This document shows positions 46,001 through 57,650 of a DNA stretch of 64,000 nt, piece by piece. Origin of the DNA: Odontocerum albicorne. Lineage: Eukaryota > Arthropoda > Insecta > Trichoptera > Odontoceridae. Both the position numbers and the translations under genes were made by a program. The DNA lies in contig OX463848.1 in assembly GCA_949825065.1 (NCBI GenBank), forward strand, positions 28,649,549 through 28,713,548. Reading direction: 5' to 3'. The notes below the pieces were generated by a model. The model searched no databases. It saw only the letters and a program-made list of their open reading frames with translations, and had not been told where the DNA came from. Position 1 is the first letter of the stretch; every line of letters begins with the position of its first letter.

Positions 46001-47010
46001 GTGTTTTATTTATTTATTGAAAAAACATAAGTTTAATCTAAACATTGTAGTTAAAAAATGTTTTTAAAACGACCAAATAACGCTTAAACACTTTGTCCAC
46101 CAATTTGATATCCATGTAAATATTTTCGACCTTGCCAAAGTAATCTTATCTCTCCTTGTGAATACTTATTTTGTGTTTATTCCCGTTTTTTTTTTTCAAA
46201 ACTTATACGACTCGTTTAATTTTAATTTAACCATATAAGAAATATATATATCATATAATTCCTTAATACTTTTGAGAGAAACACTATAGTATTGTGTGTC
46301 GAAAACAGTTATTAATATGTACATTTTTCCATTCAGAAGGTAAATTGAATTTAACTGTTTTTCCACTTCGAAGGTAAATTGAATTAAAACCGGCCTGTTT
46401 TGATATAACTGTAATTTTCAAAGGACACTGATATGTAATTAACATTATTAAAGCCCACCATTGGTGTTATTTCGAAACCGTTCAGTTAGTAATTTGAATT
46501 TACTCTCCGAGGGAGTTAAATAGTTTTTACATATTAATAATAGTTGTTAAATATATATCAAAATTATCAAAGACAAGTATATAAAATTATATAAAAATGT
46601 GTTCGATTCGTTTTAGTAAACCTTTTATATAATCATTTGTTTTTTTAGCGGCACTTGAATAATTTAAACTAAATGATAATATTTTCTTGATATTTATATC
46701 AGTTCCTTGCAGTTTTACGTTCTGTAGTTCAATCAATATATTGTTTTACACCTGTCCCCGATATACATACCAGAATCACAAATTTTAATACAATTTCCAT
46801 CGTCTGTTCTATAAATTTCTAACTTATTTTTTTTTATTTATTCTGTGAATTTATCCCAAATTATGTTTTTTTTTTATTATTTCTTATTTACCAGTTGGTA
46901 ACAATATGCAATCAATTTTAAAGAACTGTTTACTGAAAATGTCTATAAAATGCCATCTATCAGAGTCGTGTTTTATATCCAAGGTGATATTACGAGATGT
47001 ATGGTATATA

Positions 47011-47012
<2 letters not shown>
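46001..47012. other. no gene seen
   Basis: AT-rich. GAAGGTAAATTGAATT is repeated near 46336 and 46369. Confidence 0.5.
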
Positions 47013-47043
<31 letters not shown>

Positions 47044-47221
47044 TGTTGAGTTTATTGCCATGTGGCAATCTCTTCCAACCCACCAGAAAGATGTTTTTAT
47101 AGACCCAAGTGCTAACCAGACTGGAATCCTGTTTTTTTTAAATCTGGGTTCCAGCGGGTATCGAACCCGCAACCTCCGGATCGGCAGACAAGTGTCTTAC
47201 CACCAGGCCACCGAGGTCGTC
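47013..47221 (-). mobile_element. SINE-A, best preserved copy
   Basis: Read on the minus strand from 47221: head GACGACCTCGGTGGCCTGG (A box TGGCCTGGTGG), B box GGTTCGATACC inside a perfect GCGGG/CCCGC arm, then a body with AACAGGATTCCAGTCTGG. The tail is TGGTGGGTTGGAAGAGATTG, GCAATAAACTCAACAGGT and a 28-base A tract (T at 47013-47040). The long intact A tract suggests a fairly recent insertion. It can serve as the reference copy for the family. Confidence 0.85.
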
Positions 47222-47489
47222 ACTGTGAATATATCTGTGCTCACTGTGAATATCTGTGATTTTGATATTAAATACACAGACCTAAAAATATATTATTTTC
47301 GTTGTATGTAGAACAAGTTTGCGAGTTTATTCACATTAGCTAAGTGGCCTTAAGTGAAAAACAGACCCTTAAGTGAAAAAAATAGAACTAATAAAAATTG
47401 AACACACATGAATGAATGCTCATTACCCATGACGAGCCATCATCGTCATTGCTGAACCTCGAAGGCAAGGATTCCTTCGCCATTTCGAC
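47222..47489. other. spacer, no gene seen
   Basis: Nothing recognised. Confidence 0.5.
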
Positions 47490-47645
47490 GTCAATTTAGT
47501 TGGAAACCGAAGCTGTGCCGTGGAGTTTTTTTGTTTATGTTTTCCTTTAAGTGAATGAATGAGCCGGCAAACTAACTGGTCACACTGCTGTACTGGATCC
47601 GATGGCACAACGATGTGAGACAATCGAAGCGCACCGGCATATTTT
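47490..47645. repeat. dispersed repeat, second copy of 39885-40030
   Basis: See 39885. The end GCGCACCGGCATA is shared. Confidence 0.6.
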
Positions 47646-47704
47646 CTTTTTCTCTTTTTTTGAAAGAATAGTCATGAAGGAAGTTTATATTTTATTTCTA
47701 ATTA

Positions 47705-47835
47705 CACCTCATACCCTCGAATACTAGGAGGAATAAATGCCTGTGCCATTCGAGGGGAGTAACACAACATACGGTTTGAAACGGTGACCATCAGCACGAA
47801 AGTTCAGTGCGTTACCGCGCGACCATGCATCGTGA
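47705..47835 (-). mobile_element. SINE-B, copy 3
   Basis: Reverse complement reads GCATGGTCGCGCGGTAACGC, then GTTTCAAACC in the B-box position, TACTCCCCTCGAATGGCACA and the terminal TATTCGAGGGTATGAGG, collinear with 16450-16585. Confidence 0.75.
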
Positions 47836-47974
47836 CGAGTATAATAGAAGGCACAATAAAAAGTAAGTGATCTGGTTACCTGATGTTGGTGCCACCCGAA
47901 ATGACTGTAAATCAATTTGTGATAGGCATATCGTGTTGCATTAATGGCAAGGTACTTCAGCACTTATCTTATCT

Positions 47975-48190
47975 TCTTCCTGTATTAAGTCCCAGATAAA
48001 AGTCAACAGTTCCACGCTATTTGCTATATCTGCTTCTTTTTGGCTCCCAGTTGTCCTTAATGTTTTTAAGCATCTCATACAGTACGTCTTTATATCTCTC
48101 GCGCTGTCGACCATGCTTCCTTCTGACCTCCGTTAGTTCACTTAAGAGGACATTTCCAGTAAGTCTGAACTCAAACGTGCAAGCCACGTA
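47975..48190 (-). pseudogene. LINE-C C-terminal fragment
   Basis: The minus strand reads ELTEVRRKHGRQRERYKDVL and then EMLKNIKDNWEPKRSRYSK, the G-R-x-x-x-RYKD ... W-E pattern of the LINE-C terminal region (compare 13236-13520 and 59760-59948). One stop follows. Truncated at both ends. Confidence 0.5.
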
Positions 48191-49145
48191 TCCAGATCAA
48201 CACAGGCGTACATACGACCGGAGACCACTCATCTAACATAAACACATGTATAATTAAAAAAAAACTTTTTTTTTATTTATATCTTCAAAACACAGTATCA
48301 AAGTGTGTAATTACATTCAAAACTATTTTATAGATAAATTTCTAGATAATTTAGTAAATCAGTAGTCATTGAATTCGAGACGATCTCTAACTATGAAAGT
48401 AAATATGTAAGGGGCTCAAATAAATAAGACTCCTCCATAGTTCAGTTCTCTAACTAATAGTTTGCCATCGGCAACAAAGTCGTTTGATTATAAAATGATC
48501 GGGATACCATAAGGTCCGATGAAGATCTAAACACGATTTCGGAAACTTTAACATTGGTTTTTCCTTCTGCTTTGGAAACTTGGACACTTTGGGAGTAACG
48601 GTCTAATTGAATTGCTGAGAGTATCATTAGAGACGTGAGAGAGACACCAGCGTGTTCTTTAATGAAACGAACTTTCTTTAATGAAAATTAAAATGTTTCA
48701 GCAATGTATATATTAAGAAGTTTTTTAATAAGATCAGCAATGTTTGTAAAGCTTAAATTCTTTAGTATGTTTCATTAAAGGTAAGGCAAACGTGTTGATG
48801 AGTTTAAAAAAATTAATAAAACAATGTTTTTCTTTAGCGTAAATCTTAAATATTTAACCTTAACAGCTTGATTTGTAATACAGCTTTCCACTTTGATCTA
48901 TCTGGTTTAAATCAAATTAGAAAAAATTCTCTAGTCAGATCATTTGTTGCGAATTAACTTAGAATTTTCGATGCATTCAAAGTACCTGTATATAATACAT
49001 TATTTTACAAATAATGGATATTAATCACACTCAAATTAAAAATGTTATTTATACTCGTAAGCATTCCTTCATTCACATTATCAGATTTTTACATTCGACC
49101 TTCTTTCTTCACCTACATTAAAAAAAATACTGCCCCGAAACATTA
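48191..49145. other. no gene seen
   Basis: AT-rich, with no motif recognised. Confidence 0.5.
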
Positions 49146-49149
49146 TAAA

Positions 49150-49570
49150 GAGCGGGGTATTATGATAGAGTTTTTACCGTTGCTAGTCCTGTGGCGTGGA
49201 ATAGTCTGTCTTTAAGTATTAAAAATATGGGTGACATATATAGCTTTAGGAAGTACTTGAAGAGAACCCTTTTTGGGGATTCAAAATTTACGATTATATT
49301 ATACTTGAACACTATACTACATTTAATGCCGAATGTGTTACTACCACATATCGGAAAGTATATAAAAGTTTTTTGTAGTTCGTCTTCTCTCGGTCAATTT
49401 TATTACTAAATATGTTTGTCTAAACATATGCACATGCAAAGAAGTGCCTGATCTAATATTTACAGCTACCATCTTTATTTTAATCTGTCAATAATAGTGG
49501 GTTCAAATTCCGAGTAAGAGCGCCCTTAAGGAGTATCTGCTGTCTGAATGGGGATTTATTAATTAGCATT
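49150..49570 (+). pseudogene. CR1/L2-like LINE C-terminus and 3' UTR
   Basis: The plus strand reads RVFTVASPVAWNSLSLSI and then SFRKYLKRTLF, the typical end of a CR1/L2-like polymerase (F-x-V-A-x-P-x-x-WN-x-L-P-x-x-I-R ... S-F-K-x-x-L-K). The frame goes on past this to 49409, into what should be UTR. The 3' part contains GTTACTACCACATATCGG, AAACATATGCACATGC and GTGGGTTCAAATTCCG, shared with four other tails in the window. This copy ties those tails to a LINE. Confidence 0.7.
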
Positions 49571-49689
49571 TTATTATTATTATAATACTTTTTAAATATA
49601 TTTTTTTAATTCTTTTATTTGGCCAATCACAAAAGCTCTTTTAATTACCGATAATTACTCTAATAACAATAAATTCAAATCCTTTTTCT
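49571..49689. other. spacer
   Basis: AT-rich. Confidence 0.4.
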
Positions 49690-49945
49690 GAGTGCGGTCC
49701 CTACACGCAATGTGTCGTCTAACCAAATCACAGCTTCTGGTGTCAGTCCGTGTTACTCCTGCATGCCTTCAGGAAACGGATACAGTGACCAGCTGTGAAC
49801 GATGTGGTCCATGCTGTGATCTCCCTACACTTAAAGAAAAGTGACCCTGTTATACATTCAGATGATAAACGGCATCCAAAATTATATTAGGCATAAACGG
49901 GAATCGAATCAAGGACGCTAGACATTCATTAGATCACCAATGCCA
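49690..49945 (-). mobile_element. possible SINE or retroposon with tRNA-like head
   Basis: On the minus strand 49940-49885 reads GGCATTGGTGATCTAATGAA and then GATTCGATTCCCG, plausible A and B boxes 25-30 bases apart. The body to 49690 is GC-richer. No second copy is seen in this window, so the family is unconfirmed. Confidence 0.35.
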
Positions 49946-50764
49946 AAAAAGTAAACAAATTCACTCATTCCTTTTATCAGACATTTATTATTAAAAAATT
50001 TAGAAAGTTGAAAAAGGACGTCTTTTTTTATTCATTTTAATACAATATTTTTAACAACCAATTACAACAGTTGGTCAAATGAATTAAATAAAAATCGAAA
50101 TTGGCTCTAAGTTAAGAAAACATTTTTGTGATCGATTCTCAAGAACGACCGGGCTATTTGTTTTGAGGAGAAAAACAATTAAAACGCTTTTGTTTGATTA
50201 CTTTTTTTCATTCAATTTCAACCATTTTCGGGAGAAAACGTTCTGCGGATGGGAATTTCTTTATTCAGTGAACTTTATTTGCGATTTCTCAGAATTCTAA
50301 TTACATTTTTATGGAAAACAGAATTTTAAATTACCCGAAATGAAAATATTATGTAAAATTTAAAGAGCGGGTATTAAATGAACGATACACATCAAATGAG
50401 TTCGGGAGCAATTTTAAATGAAATAAGGCAAAAAAATGTGTAAAGATAATAAGGTCAATGTCCGTTCGTTTGTTTTTTTATTTAAATATTTTTTTATAAG
50501 CATAAAAAAAATGGTTATTTTTTTACATTTCAGAAAATATGCTAAATAACTTAAACATAAGTGACATATTTGAAAATATGGCTTGAAGACTAACTCCACG
50601 ATAGAACGGTAGTCTTTCACCTGGAGATTCCGTTATTTTTCATGTTTTTTTTTGTACATTGATATATTTATGAAAGTATAATAGACGGATGCCTCCATCC
50701 AGGCTGCTCCACAACCTTCCTCTTCACGGAATGCGGTAGCCAAATCAACTCCGATTAGAGATGA
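49946..50764. other. no gene seen
   Basis: AT-rich. Confidence 0.5.
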
Positions 50765-50975
50765 GTAGTTCACGAACAAAAGAGTCTTAAATATAGCATT
50801 AGATACACTGAACTAGATATATGGTTCATATATACCAGAGTTCAATCTTATACGCAAAATAGATTGATATTTGAAAATTTAAAGCAAAACAAATTAAAGA
50901 ACCAAACGAATTAAAAACCGATTTAATTAGAGCAATAGACGACGTCTAGCAACGAGCGACAGACTACCTAAAAAG
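50765..50975. mobile_element. MITE-like dispersed repeat, second copy
   Basis: Collinear with 40920-41115; see that entry. Confidence 0.45.
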
Positions 50976-51011
50976 TCATAGGATGTAGACCTAAATTAAT
51001 ATTATTTTGAT

Positions 51012-51075
51012 CCTGGTAGAATTAATTTACGGCGATTTTTTCCAACCTACCAGAAAAATAGGTCAACATCCTGGT
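51012..51075 (-). mobile_element. SINE-A or CR1/L2 tail fragment
   Basis: CCTGGTAGAATTAATTTACG and TTCCAACCTACCAGAAAAAT match the minus-strand tail shared by SINE-A and the LINE at 17145. Confidence 0.45.
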
Positions 51076-51710
51076 TGGGAGAAAAGGAATCAAATTTGGC
51101 CACGAAGTTTGACTTATATGATGAAATTTGAAAAGAAACATTGAGAATTGATGAGGTGCTGGAAGAATACTTAACGTTGAACTTTCTAGTACTGTAATAT
51201 TTGATAAATGCAAAACGCTGAAAGCTTTTTTATTTAGACAAAACAATGAAGAATTTTCTCTGGTTATCGCCAACATAAAGGCTTGCGAGAGGGGAATTGA
51301 TGTAAATCCATCAGAGAAAAAAGAATATTTTAAAGTTTTTTTTGTTTCCTTTGAATCGTATGATGGTTTTATATATCAAAGACTCGTGTTATGAATAAAC
51401 AGAGTTTAACCGATTATCCTTGATTACGTTAATGATTATGTATGTTACCTTGGACTATTGCCGGGGAATCGTGTGGATCAACAGTTAACACTTTATGCTG
51501 ACGTAGCCTCTGCGTCCAACTGTGAGAGCATGACGTATGAGATAATGCAAAAAAATGAGCGATTCTCAACTGAATCTTCTTGATTATCAACGACAATATA
51601 CTTAAATTTCACAAACTCAATATATTCATATCTTTATGTTTATCAAGGCATCGTTCTCGTTAAATCGTCGGGCAAACCGTTAATTGGTTAAATTTAGTTT
51701 ATGAAACTTA
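51076..51710. other. no gene seen
   Basis: The 84-codon minus frame at 51022-51276 has no recognisable motif. Confidence 0.45.
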
Positions 51711-51714
51711 AATA

Positions 51715-52085
51715 ATGTATGAAATAAGGTGGAATGAATAAATCAGAAATGAGCGCATCGATAAAATGGACGTTTAAACTAAGATGAAGAAAATATAATT
51801 AAGATGGGTTGGACATGTGGAGATAATGAATTACGAAAGAATGAGTAAACTTATATGCAAGTTAGAATTACGTGGAAGAGGAATACCGAGGAAAAATATG
51901 ACTGGATCAAGTGGACCAGATGTTGAAAGAATTTAAAATGAGAAGAATGAAAAATAGAAGATTATGTATAACGAGATATATGAAAATGTAGAAGAAGCGA
52001 ACTTTTCGTGATTGTATAGAAAAGTATGAAGATCTGTTCCTTCTGCCTACTCCGAAGGGGACTTGGTGTGATGGTATGTATGACT
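51715..52085 (+). pseudogene. LINE-A (RTE-like) C-terminal fragment
   Basis: AATTAAGATGGGTTGGACAT (LRWVGH site), GCAAGTTAGAATTACGTGGA, GAAGAAGCGAACTTTTCG and TTCTGCCTACTCCGAAGGGG (SAYSEG end) follow the LINE-A order. Stops and frame changes throughout. Confidence 0.6.
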
Positions 52086-52214
52086 TGACAGGAGAGCGTT
52101 TTAAGGTTTAATTTAATTTTAAATAACTCTCTTGAAATACGAGTATATGTTATATGCGAACAATTTCTGATAAATTCGTTTATAGTTTGAAGAATTTGAA
52201 GAGTTATATATTCA

Positions 52215-52436
52215 TGAAAATTGAAGAAATGTTTTCAATTAATACAAATTTTTTCACCATTGTATCATTGTCACCGTGGAAACCATACTTTTTCTATCGA
52301 TGATGCCAAATTCTTACACATCAGTAGTAACGGAAATAAATTGGACAGATTAGAGGCCCTAGAAATTTCTAAGTCAGTACACCGATTCAAACATCTGTTG
52401 AACAGTTATTTCCCAAAAATCTCCGCTCTTGGCTGA
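52215..52436 (+). pseudogene. Penelope-like element, endonuclease C-terminal remnant
   Basis: The open stretch reads HRGNHTFSIDDAKFLHIS, then NKLDRLEALEISKSVHR and HLLNSYFPK before a stop at 52434. The pattern N-H-x-F-x-x-D-x-A-K-x-L-H, a basic stretch, LE-x-LEI-x-K and LLN resembles the end of the GIY-YIG endonuclease domain that closes the single ORF of Penelope-like elements. RT and the catalytic GIY-YIG residues are not present, so only a 3' stub remains. Its importance is positional: 90 bases after the stop comes the CTGAAGA...GAAAC tail found in fold-back form at 22770 and 63585, linking that tail to this element class. Confidence 0.55.
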
Positions 52437-52525
52437 AATTGTCCCATGCCTCCCTCACCCCTCAGCCCCCAACCGTTGAAGCGTGTATATCGGTACCAGT
52501 TCGAACAGCATTTAGTCTTGTTTGC

Positions 52526-52566
52526 GCTCCCCTGAAGATGAGGTGAAAGCCTTGAAACCGGTAGGG
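52526..52566 (+). ncRNA. hammerhead-ribozyme-like core in a Penelope-like 3' tail
   Basis: CTGAAGA at 52532-52538 fits CUGANGA. GAGG/CCTT can form stem II. GAAAC begins at 52554, and C-CG-G with A-T gives a two-pair stem III inside the self-complementary ACCGGT. GTA at 52561-52563 is an allowed NUH site. GGG after it pairs with CCC just before CTGAAGA (stem I, three pairs). One extra T lies between CUGANGA and stem II, which is not canonical. Penelope-like elements are known carriers. Cleavage is not shown. Confidence 0.45.
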
Positions 52567-52625
52567 TTAAAACGTCACAAAAAAGTGGAATAAACAGTGT
52601 TTGATAAAAATAAATTACAATAATA
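52567..52625 (+). mobile_element. Penelope-like tail, distal part
   Basis: AAAAAAGTGGAATAAACAGT and TTTGATAAAAATAAATTACA match the arms of both fold-back copies. Confidence 0.65.
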
Positions 52626-53080
52626 TAAATTTATTGAAAATTTACTTTTAAGTATAATGCTTTGTATCCAATTTCATCAATATTTAAGCGTTTTTCAATA
52701 AAACATGCGTCATCTTAGATCTGCGTTAAATTGACATGTTTAATATAACACTTAACAGAAAGAAGCAAAGTTACGAGTAGCATGTCTTAGACATGGTATG
52801 CTTTTTATTTGCAGGACTGTTAAAATTTCACAAATAAAATTATTTGCATCAGTGTTTTACTACATTAACGTAATTTTTCTTTAAACCCCTTCCCTTATAT
52901 TGGAACCTCGTAAGTAAGCTGCTATGCATTTTTCTTACTTTTGTGGTTAAAAATTGAGTACGCTGATTTTAAATGAGTCAAACTAGTTGACGTTTTGCAA
53001 GACGAAACTAACGTTTGTTGGTTTAAAATATTATTTTGCGTGGTTACACTTTTATTGAATACCATTAAATCTGGTTTATA
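52626..53080. other. no gene seen
   Basis: AT-rich. Confidence 0.5.
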
Positions 53081-53084
53081 AATC

Positions 53085-54045
53085 GGTACATGGGACATTT
53101 TCTGTTAAGTCAAGACTACTTCAATAGTCGCAGGGTGAGAGTTGACAACTGATTGGAGTGTTTAGATTGAAAAGTTGATATCGGTTACCCGCAAGGCTGT
53201 TTATTGGATACATTGTTTTGGATCGTCTTTATGGACGACCTTTTAAAAAAATCTCCCCCCCCCCACCCCTAGTTGTGTGATCCTGGCATCAGATGAAGAT
53301 CTGTTTCTGATTAGGGCCAACACCAGGGCTTCAATTGAAAGCGTCTCAACAGTTAGTTTGGCTCGGATTACTGAGTAGGGATCAAGGAACAAACTCAATT
53401 TCACCCCGCAAAATACCTGATTGATGGGGTCAATTTCACGCTTGAGAACATTCTCATTTTCAGGAACAAATATTTGAGTCATACGGACAACAACGAATAT
53501 CCGAATAACGATCGACTGTGGCCTAGAAATGATTTCTTGCATCGGATAGTTCTACTGAGTGCGAGGAAGGCATTTTAGACTATTGCGCATTTGTCGAACC
53601 CATATAGGACCTACCGTTCCGTACGAGTAAACTATTATAACGAAGCATTTTTTAATATTGTGTGCTATGCAGCCAGGTATTGAGCCTACAGAAGTTGGTT
53701 CTCCAAAAGGATGCTGATCGGTGGTCAACTGTGGGAGCTATTAGCTTTGGCGATAATAGGACATACTCGGTGGATGCACTCTTGGTCTTCTCATGGTGGA
53801 TTCTTCTCAGTAAGGGTCAGCTCACGAGGTTGCGTCTCCTTCATTTCTTACCAGGAAGGACCCCTCGTGAAATCCTTAAAGTAGCTTTTGTGGCAAACTT
53901 TTTGGCTTCAATATTTCCCCTTCGCCTTGTTGTAATTTTTGCTACCATCTCAATCAATCCTAAGATCACAGTTTGGGGTACTGCGATGACAATAGTTAAT
54001 AATTTTCGAAGAAATCTCCATTCGGTTTTACACCGGTATATCTAA
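53085..54045 (+). pseudogene. R1/Jockey-group LINE reverse transcriptase remnant
   Basis: Near 53185-53250 the plus strand reads GYPQGCLLDTLFWIVFMDDL, the G-x-PQG-x-x-L-G-P-x-x-W motif of R1-type polymerases, with the G-P pair replaced by D-T. A C-rich run (53257-53273) breaks the frame. DEDLFLIRANTRASIESVST and SLARITE follow in the place of A-D-D-L-x-L-V-x-x-A. Downstream the 127-codon frame at 53662 begins LQKLVLQKD and contains TYSVDALLVFSWWILL, resembling the L-R-V-Q-R ... Y-R-T-x-S-x-x-A-L-x-V-L-A-G-x-x-P segment of the C-terminal domain, apparently with an internal insertion. Dead copy. Confidence 0.6.
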
Positions 54046-54377
54046 TCGATTTGCTTCACAAATCTTGTGGCATAAAAGGATAGTTTTGCCGCATTTGAAG
54101 TTTGTTTGTAAAAGTACTAGCAACTTGCTGGGCTATTTGAACTCCTGGATTTAAGCCTCTTTATAAGTATAGTTACTGCGCTACGAGTAATTTTTTTTTT
54201 TCTGCCCTTATGTTAGACCTTAAGTCTCTCGTTGCTGCTATTATTTTTACACTCAGATATGTTGCTGACAAATAATTAGTCCCTTTGAGTAGTTTCATCT
54301 TCGTCACTATGCAAAGTCACGCTCACTAAAGAATAAAGAAGATTTCGATCTTCAAATGAAGATCACACTGAATGGAC
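54046..54377. other. no gene seen
   Basis: Nothing recognised. Confidence 0.5.
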
Positions 54378-54427
54378 GTGGGTTGGGGTGGGTGGGGTTG
54401 GGTGGGGTTGGGTGGGGGTGGGTGGGT
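54378..54427 (+). repeat. G-rich tract, G-quadruplex candidate
   Basis: Runs of three to five G separated by one or two T or GT over about 50 bases on the plus strand (units GGGTGGGGTT). There are more than enough G-runs for intramolecular quadruplexes. It stands out sharply in AT-rich surroundings. Confidence 0.9.
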
Positions 54428-55790
54428 TTATTGATTCATTTCTACCAACTAGAATGGCTCAAATAGCTATTGAGGAGAAAAAGATACTGAAATACTTTTG
54501 TTTGGTCTCAGTTGGGTATTGATAGAAGACAAACAATTTATCACGGAGGTCTTGAGTTAATTGACATCGTTTTTTAAATAAAATTTAATGAATAAATATT
54601 GTTTTATTTTACATAATATACTAGTTAAACCCAATCACATCAAACAAAATTCATAAAATAAGAAAAAAAATGGATAAAAATCTAAAAACATCAGCAATAG
54701 CAACAATGATGCGCATGCTTTGCTGTGAATTAATGAATTTAGATCTATAAAGTTTATTTAAAAACTCAATTTATCAACCTGGATATGGAAGATATTAAAA
54801 TCGGAAAATTCGTACAAAAAAGTCATTCCGTGTTTGAGTGGTCACGTTTTCCATAATTCAGTTCGGCACCGAAAACAATCTTAATTCACTATAGCGTCAA
54901 CAATTTTCAGGAAGAAAAGTTTGCTATATTTCCTATTATGGTATAACATATTTAATTAACATAAACATTTATATTCTGTTTTTGGTGTACCTTTGTAAGT
55001 TTGATTCTTTTAATTTAAATTGAATGCTAATTATGTAAATATGAACTAAAGACCACTCAGTTATATATTGAACCTATCCTATAAAAATAATTTTATAAAC
55101 TGGTATTATATTTAAAGGTTGTTTATATTACATAAATTGAATGAGCTATTGAAATTCCAGTTTAATTAGGGAAGTGCTTTTAAAATTGATATTTTTTTAT
55201 GAAAGGGTACGTATGTACTCGTATGTACAAAATTATGTTTTTATATACATACGTGAATAAATAAGGGAATTAAAAAAATACAACATGAATGTGTTGATTC
55301 TTATTTATTTGGTTTTCCGTAAAGAAGATATAAACTATATTTTTATTGGATGGTAAAAGAAACTTCATTGATATCAATATAAACACTTTTTTTGACTCGA
55401 CCTTTTTGTCAATTATCGTAATACTCGTAAATAAAATTGTTTTCAATATTCCGTTACAAGAAGAGAATCCAACCTTTTGATATCAAAGGGAAGAAATATT
55501 TATATTTGTTATAAGGATTTTAATCCGTAAGGCTTATGGTGAGAGGAAATTTAAATTGGTTTTTCAATTCAGATTATTTTTGTCAAAATGAAAATATTAT
55601 ATTTTCTAAGTGTCGAAAGATTTCTAGTTAAAATTTATTTTCTCAAAAGTTATTCAGTAGGTTTTAATAACTTCTTCTATCATATATTCAATTGAATAAG
55701 GTCTTTAATGGAAGGTGTTGGTATCTTCTGGTTTAATTTAATATTTTGGGATCTAACCGCTCGGCGTGATGCCTAGTCATAAGAGTCACT
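54428..55790. other. no gene seen
   Basis: AT-rich. No RNA gene or mobile element recognised. Confidence 0.5.
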
Positions 55791-55798
55791 CTTTATAC

Positions 55799-56322
55799 CT
55801 GGGGTCAGTGACTACGGACCGCGGACCTTCTCAGGCCCGCCGCGCCGCCTTTATTGTACGGCCCACGAGCTCTGAATGGATTTAACAATTTCATTTTTTT
55901 TAAGATTTCAAAGTACGTGCTATAACGGAATGGACGGCCGCCGAGTTGAAGAGTTTTCGAGATACTACCGTATGTGGCGCTTCTATGGTTTTGCGTTCAG
56001 TGGCCTTTGCCATGACGCCACGCAGCTATAATTCGGCAGCGTTTCCAGTGCCATGTGTATCGCCGAACCCCAATTTGGTGAAAAGTGGTCTAAAAAAAGC
56101 AATTCCATTCTACCCATTAATAGAGCCGTGTTTCAAAGAATTAATGTTTTTTAGTATATTTTATATTATTAAGTTACATTTCGTTCGATGAATTTTTGAA
56201 AACTTTTTTTTCTTGTTATCAAGTAGGCCTACCCGTATAAATATCCTCATGTTTGTCTCTTGGTCCACAGAGTCTATAATATTTACTATTTGGCCCTTGA
56301 CAAAAAAAAATACTGACCACTG
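55799..56322. mobile_element. hAT-type MITE, 524 bp, with 8-bp target duplication
   Basis: The ends CTGGGGTCAGTG (left) and the complement of CAGTGGTCAGTA (right) match at 9 of 12 positions and resemble hAT termini. Direct 8-bp repeats CTTTATAC flank the element at 55791-55798 and 56323-56330, the target duplication size made by hAT transposases. The left subterminal part is unusually GC-rich (55817-55875, with GGCCC/CCGCG runs). No transposase is encoded. The 81-codon frame inside (55946-56191) has no recognisable domain. Confidence 0.8.
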
Positions 56323-57475
56323 CTTTATACCATTATGATAATATTAATATTTTAAATAAAAAAATATTGTAGTGAGGTGAAGTAACTATAAATTTGGTTC
56401 GTGCTAAATAACACATTAAAATAAAAAATGATGTATTGTAAGATCTATTAACCGAATAAATTGCATTGTTTAAAAGCATCACAGCAACTTGTACATCACG
56501 TACAACTTTGCACATCATTGCACAAACATCATTGCATAAGGGTTTATTTACCAACGCAAATCTCTTTCAACTAAACAAACAGTTTATGTAAATAAATCGT
56601 ATACTCGTAGCTGTCATCAAAATATGTGTTTAATTGTTTATTATTCTGTAACTACTTATATAGATTTATTAGAAAATTACTCAAGCTTGTTTAACTTAGA
56701 ATAGAATATCAGAAAATATATTAAAAAATCACATTTTTTCATTTCGTACTCAGTGTATCCATTTTGCGCGTTTTTAATTTACGCACTATTAGTCTGGAAC
56801 CGATTTGTCGCATGAATTGAGGAATTACTATTATTCAACGGTTTTGTTTTTATTTGAAGTTACTTATTATTATTATTGAAATGAAAAGCTGACTTTTATT
56901 ATGGTTTGTTGAACAATTATTTAACACAACACGTTGTCGAATTTAATACTGACTTATTTCCGTCATGCTATAATTATAAATACCAAAGTGAAAACCAGGC
57001 TTAATTTTGACAAGTTTGGCATAGTCACAACAAGCCTTCGAAGGAATTGTTTATTAGTGCTTTGAAGGAATTAAGGACCCTTCTCATTTTAATTACCCCA
57101 GACACGTTAACGACACCGTTAAATTTCAATTTTCGCTCTTTCTTAAGCAAGGACGGAAATCTTGATTGTCAAACTAAGAAATTTCAACATCAAATAACAA
57201 TATTTTAATTAACACGAAGTAAACATGAAAACAAAAAAGAATTAACAAGTGTAACCTTATTTCGATTTCATAATCATCATCACCATATACGTTTCATCAG
57301 GCACTCTGTCTACAGCCCGGCGCTGGGCATCCGATGAAGATGAACGTCCGATTCGTCGAGTCATATATTCACCAGTCATCTTTTTCGGGCCTTAGTAATA
57401 CGTCACGATCAGAGCTGATCTGTAAAATAGGTAGGATATAGTCGCCAAATAATCAACAGTTGGTCGTCAGACTTA
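56323..57475. other. no gene seen
   Basis: AT-rich. The segment 57290-57360 is GC-richer and may belong to the LINE fragment that follows. Confidence 0.45.
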
Positions 57476-57479
57476 ATGC

Positions 57480-57650
57480 TGAAGTGTCTTATATGGTATT
57501 AAGACTTAAAAACAGCGCTAGAAACATCTATCCTAATGAAACATCTATCTTAAGATCCCATTCCAATCAACCGTGGCACCCAAATACTTAAATTTATCAA
57601 CTATGTTGAATGCCATTTATGTATACAGTGAGTGTCCTATCTTCCCCATG
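57480..57650 (-). pseudogene. LINE RT fragment (FKYLG motif)
   Basis: The minus strand near 57620-57560 reads VDKFKYLGATVDWNG, the F-x-YLG-x-x-x-x-x-x-G segment after the RT palm in many LINEs. Stops follow. Group not resolved. Confidence 0.5.

Noticed and set aside
53243..53542. 99-codon minus-strand frame as a gene
   Set aside because: It is antisense to the R1-like RT remnant, whose plus-strand motifs are recognisable.
55946..56191. 81-codon frame as a gene
   Set aside because: Lies inside the hAT MITE and has no domain.
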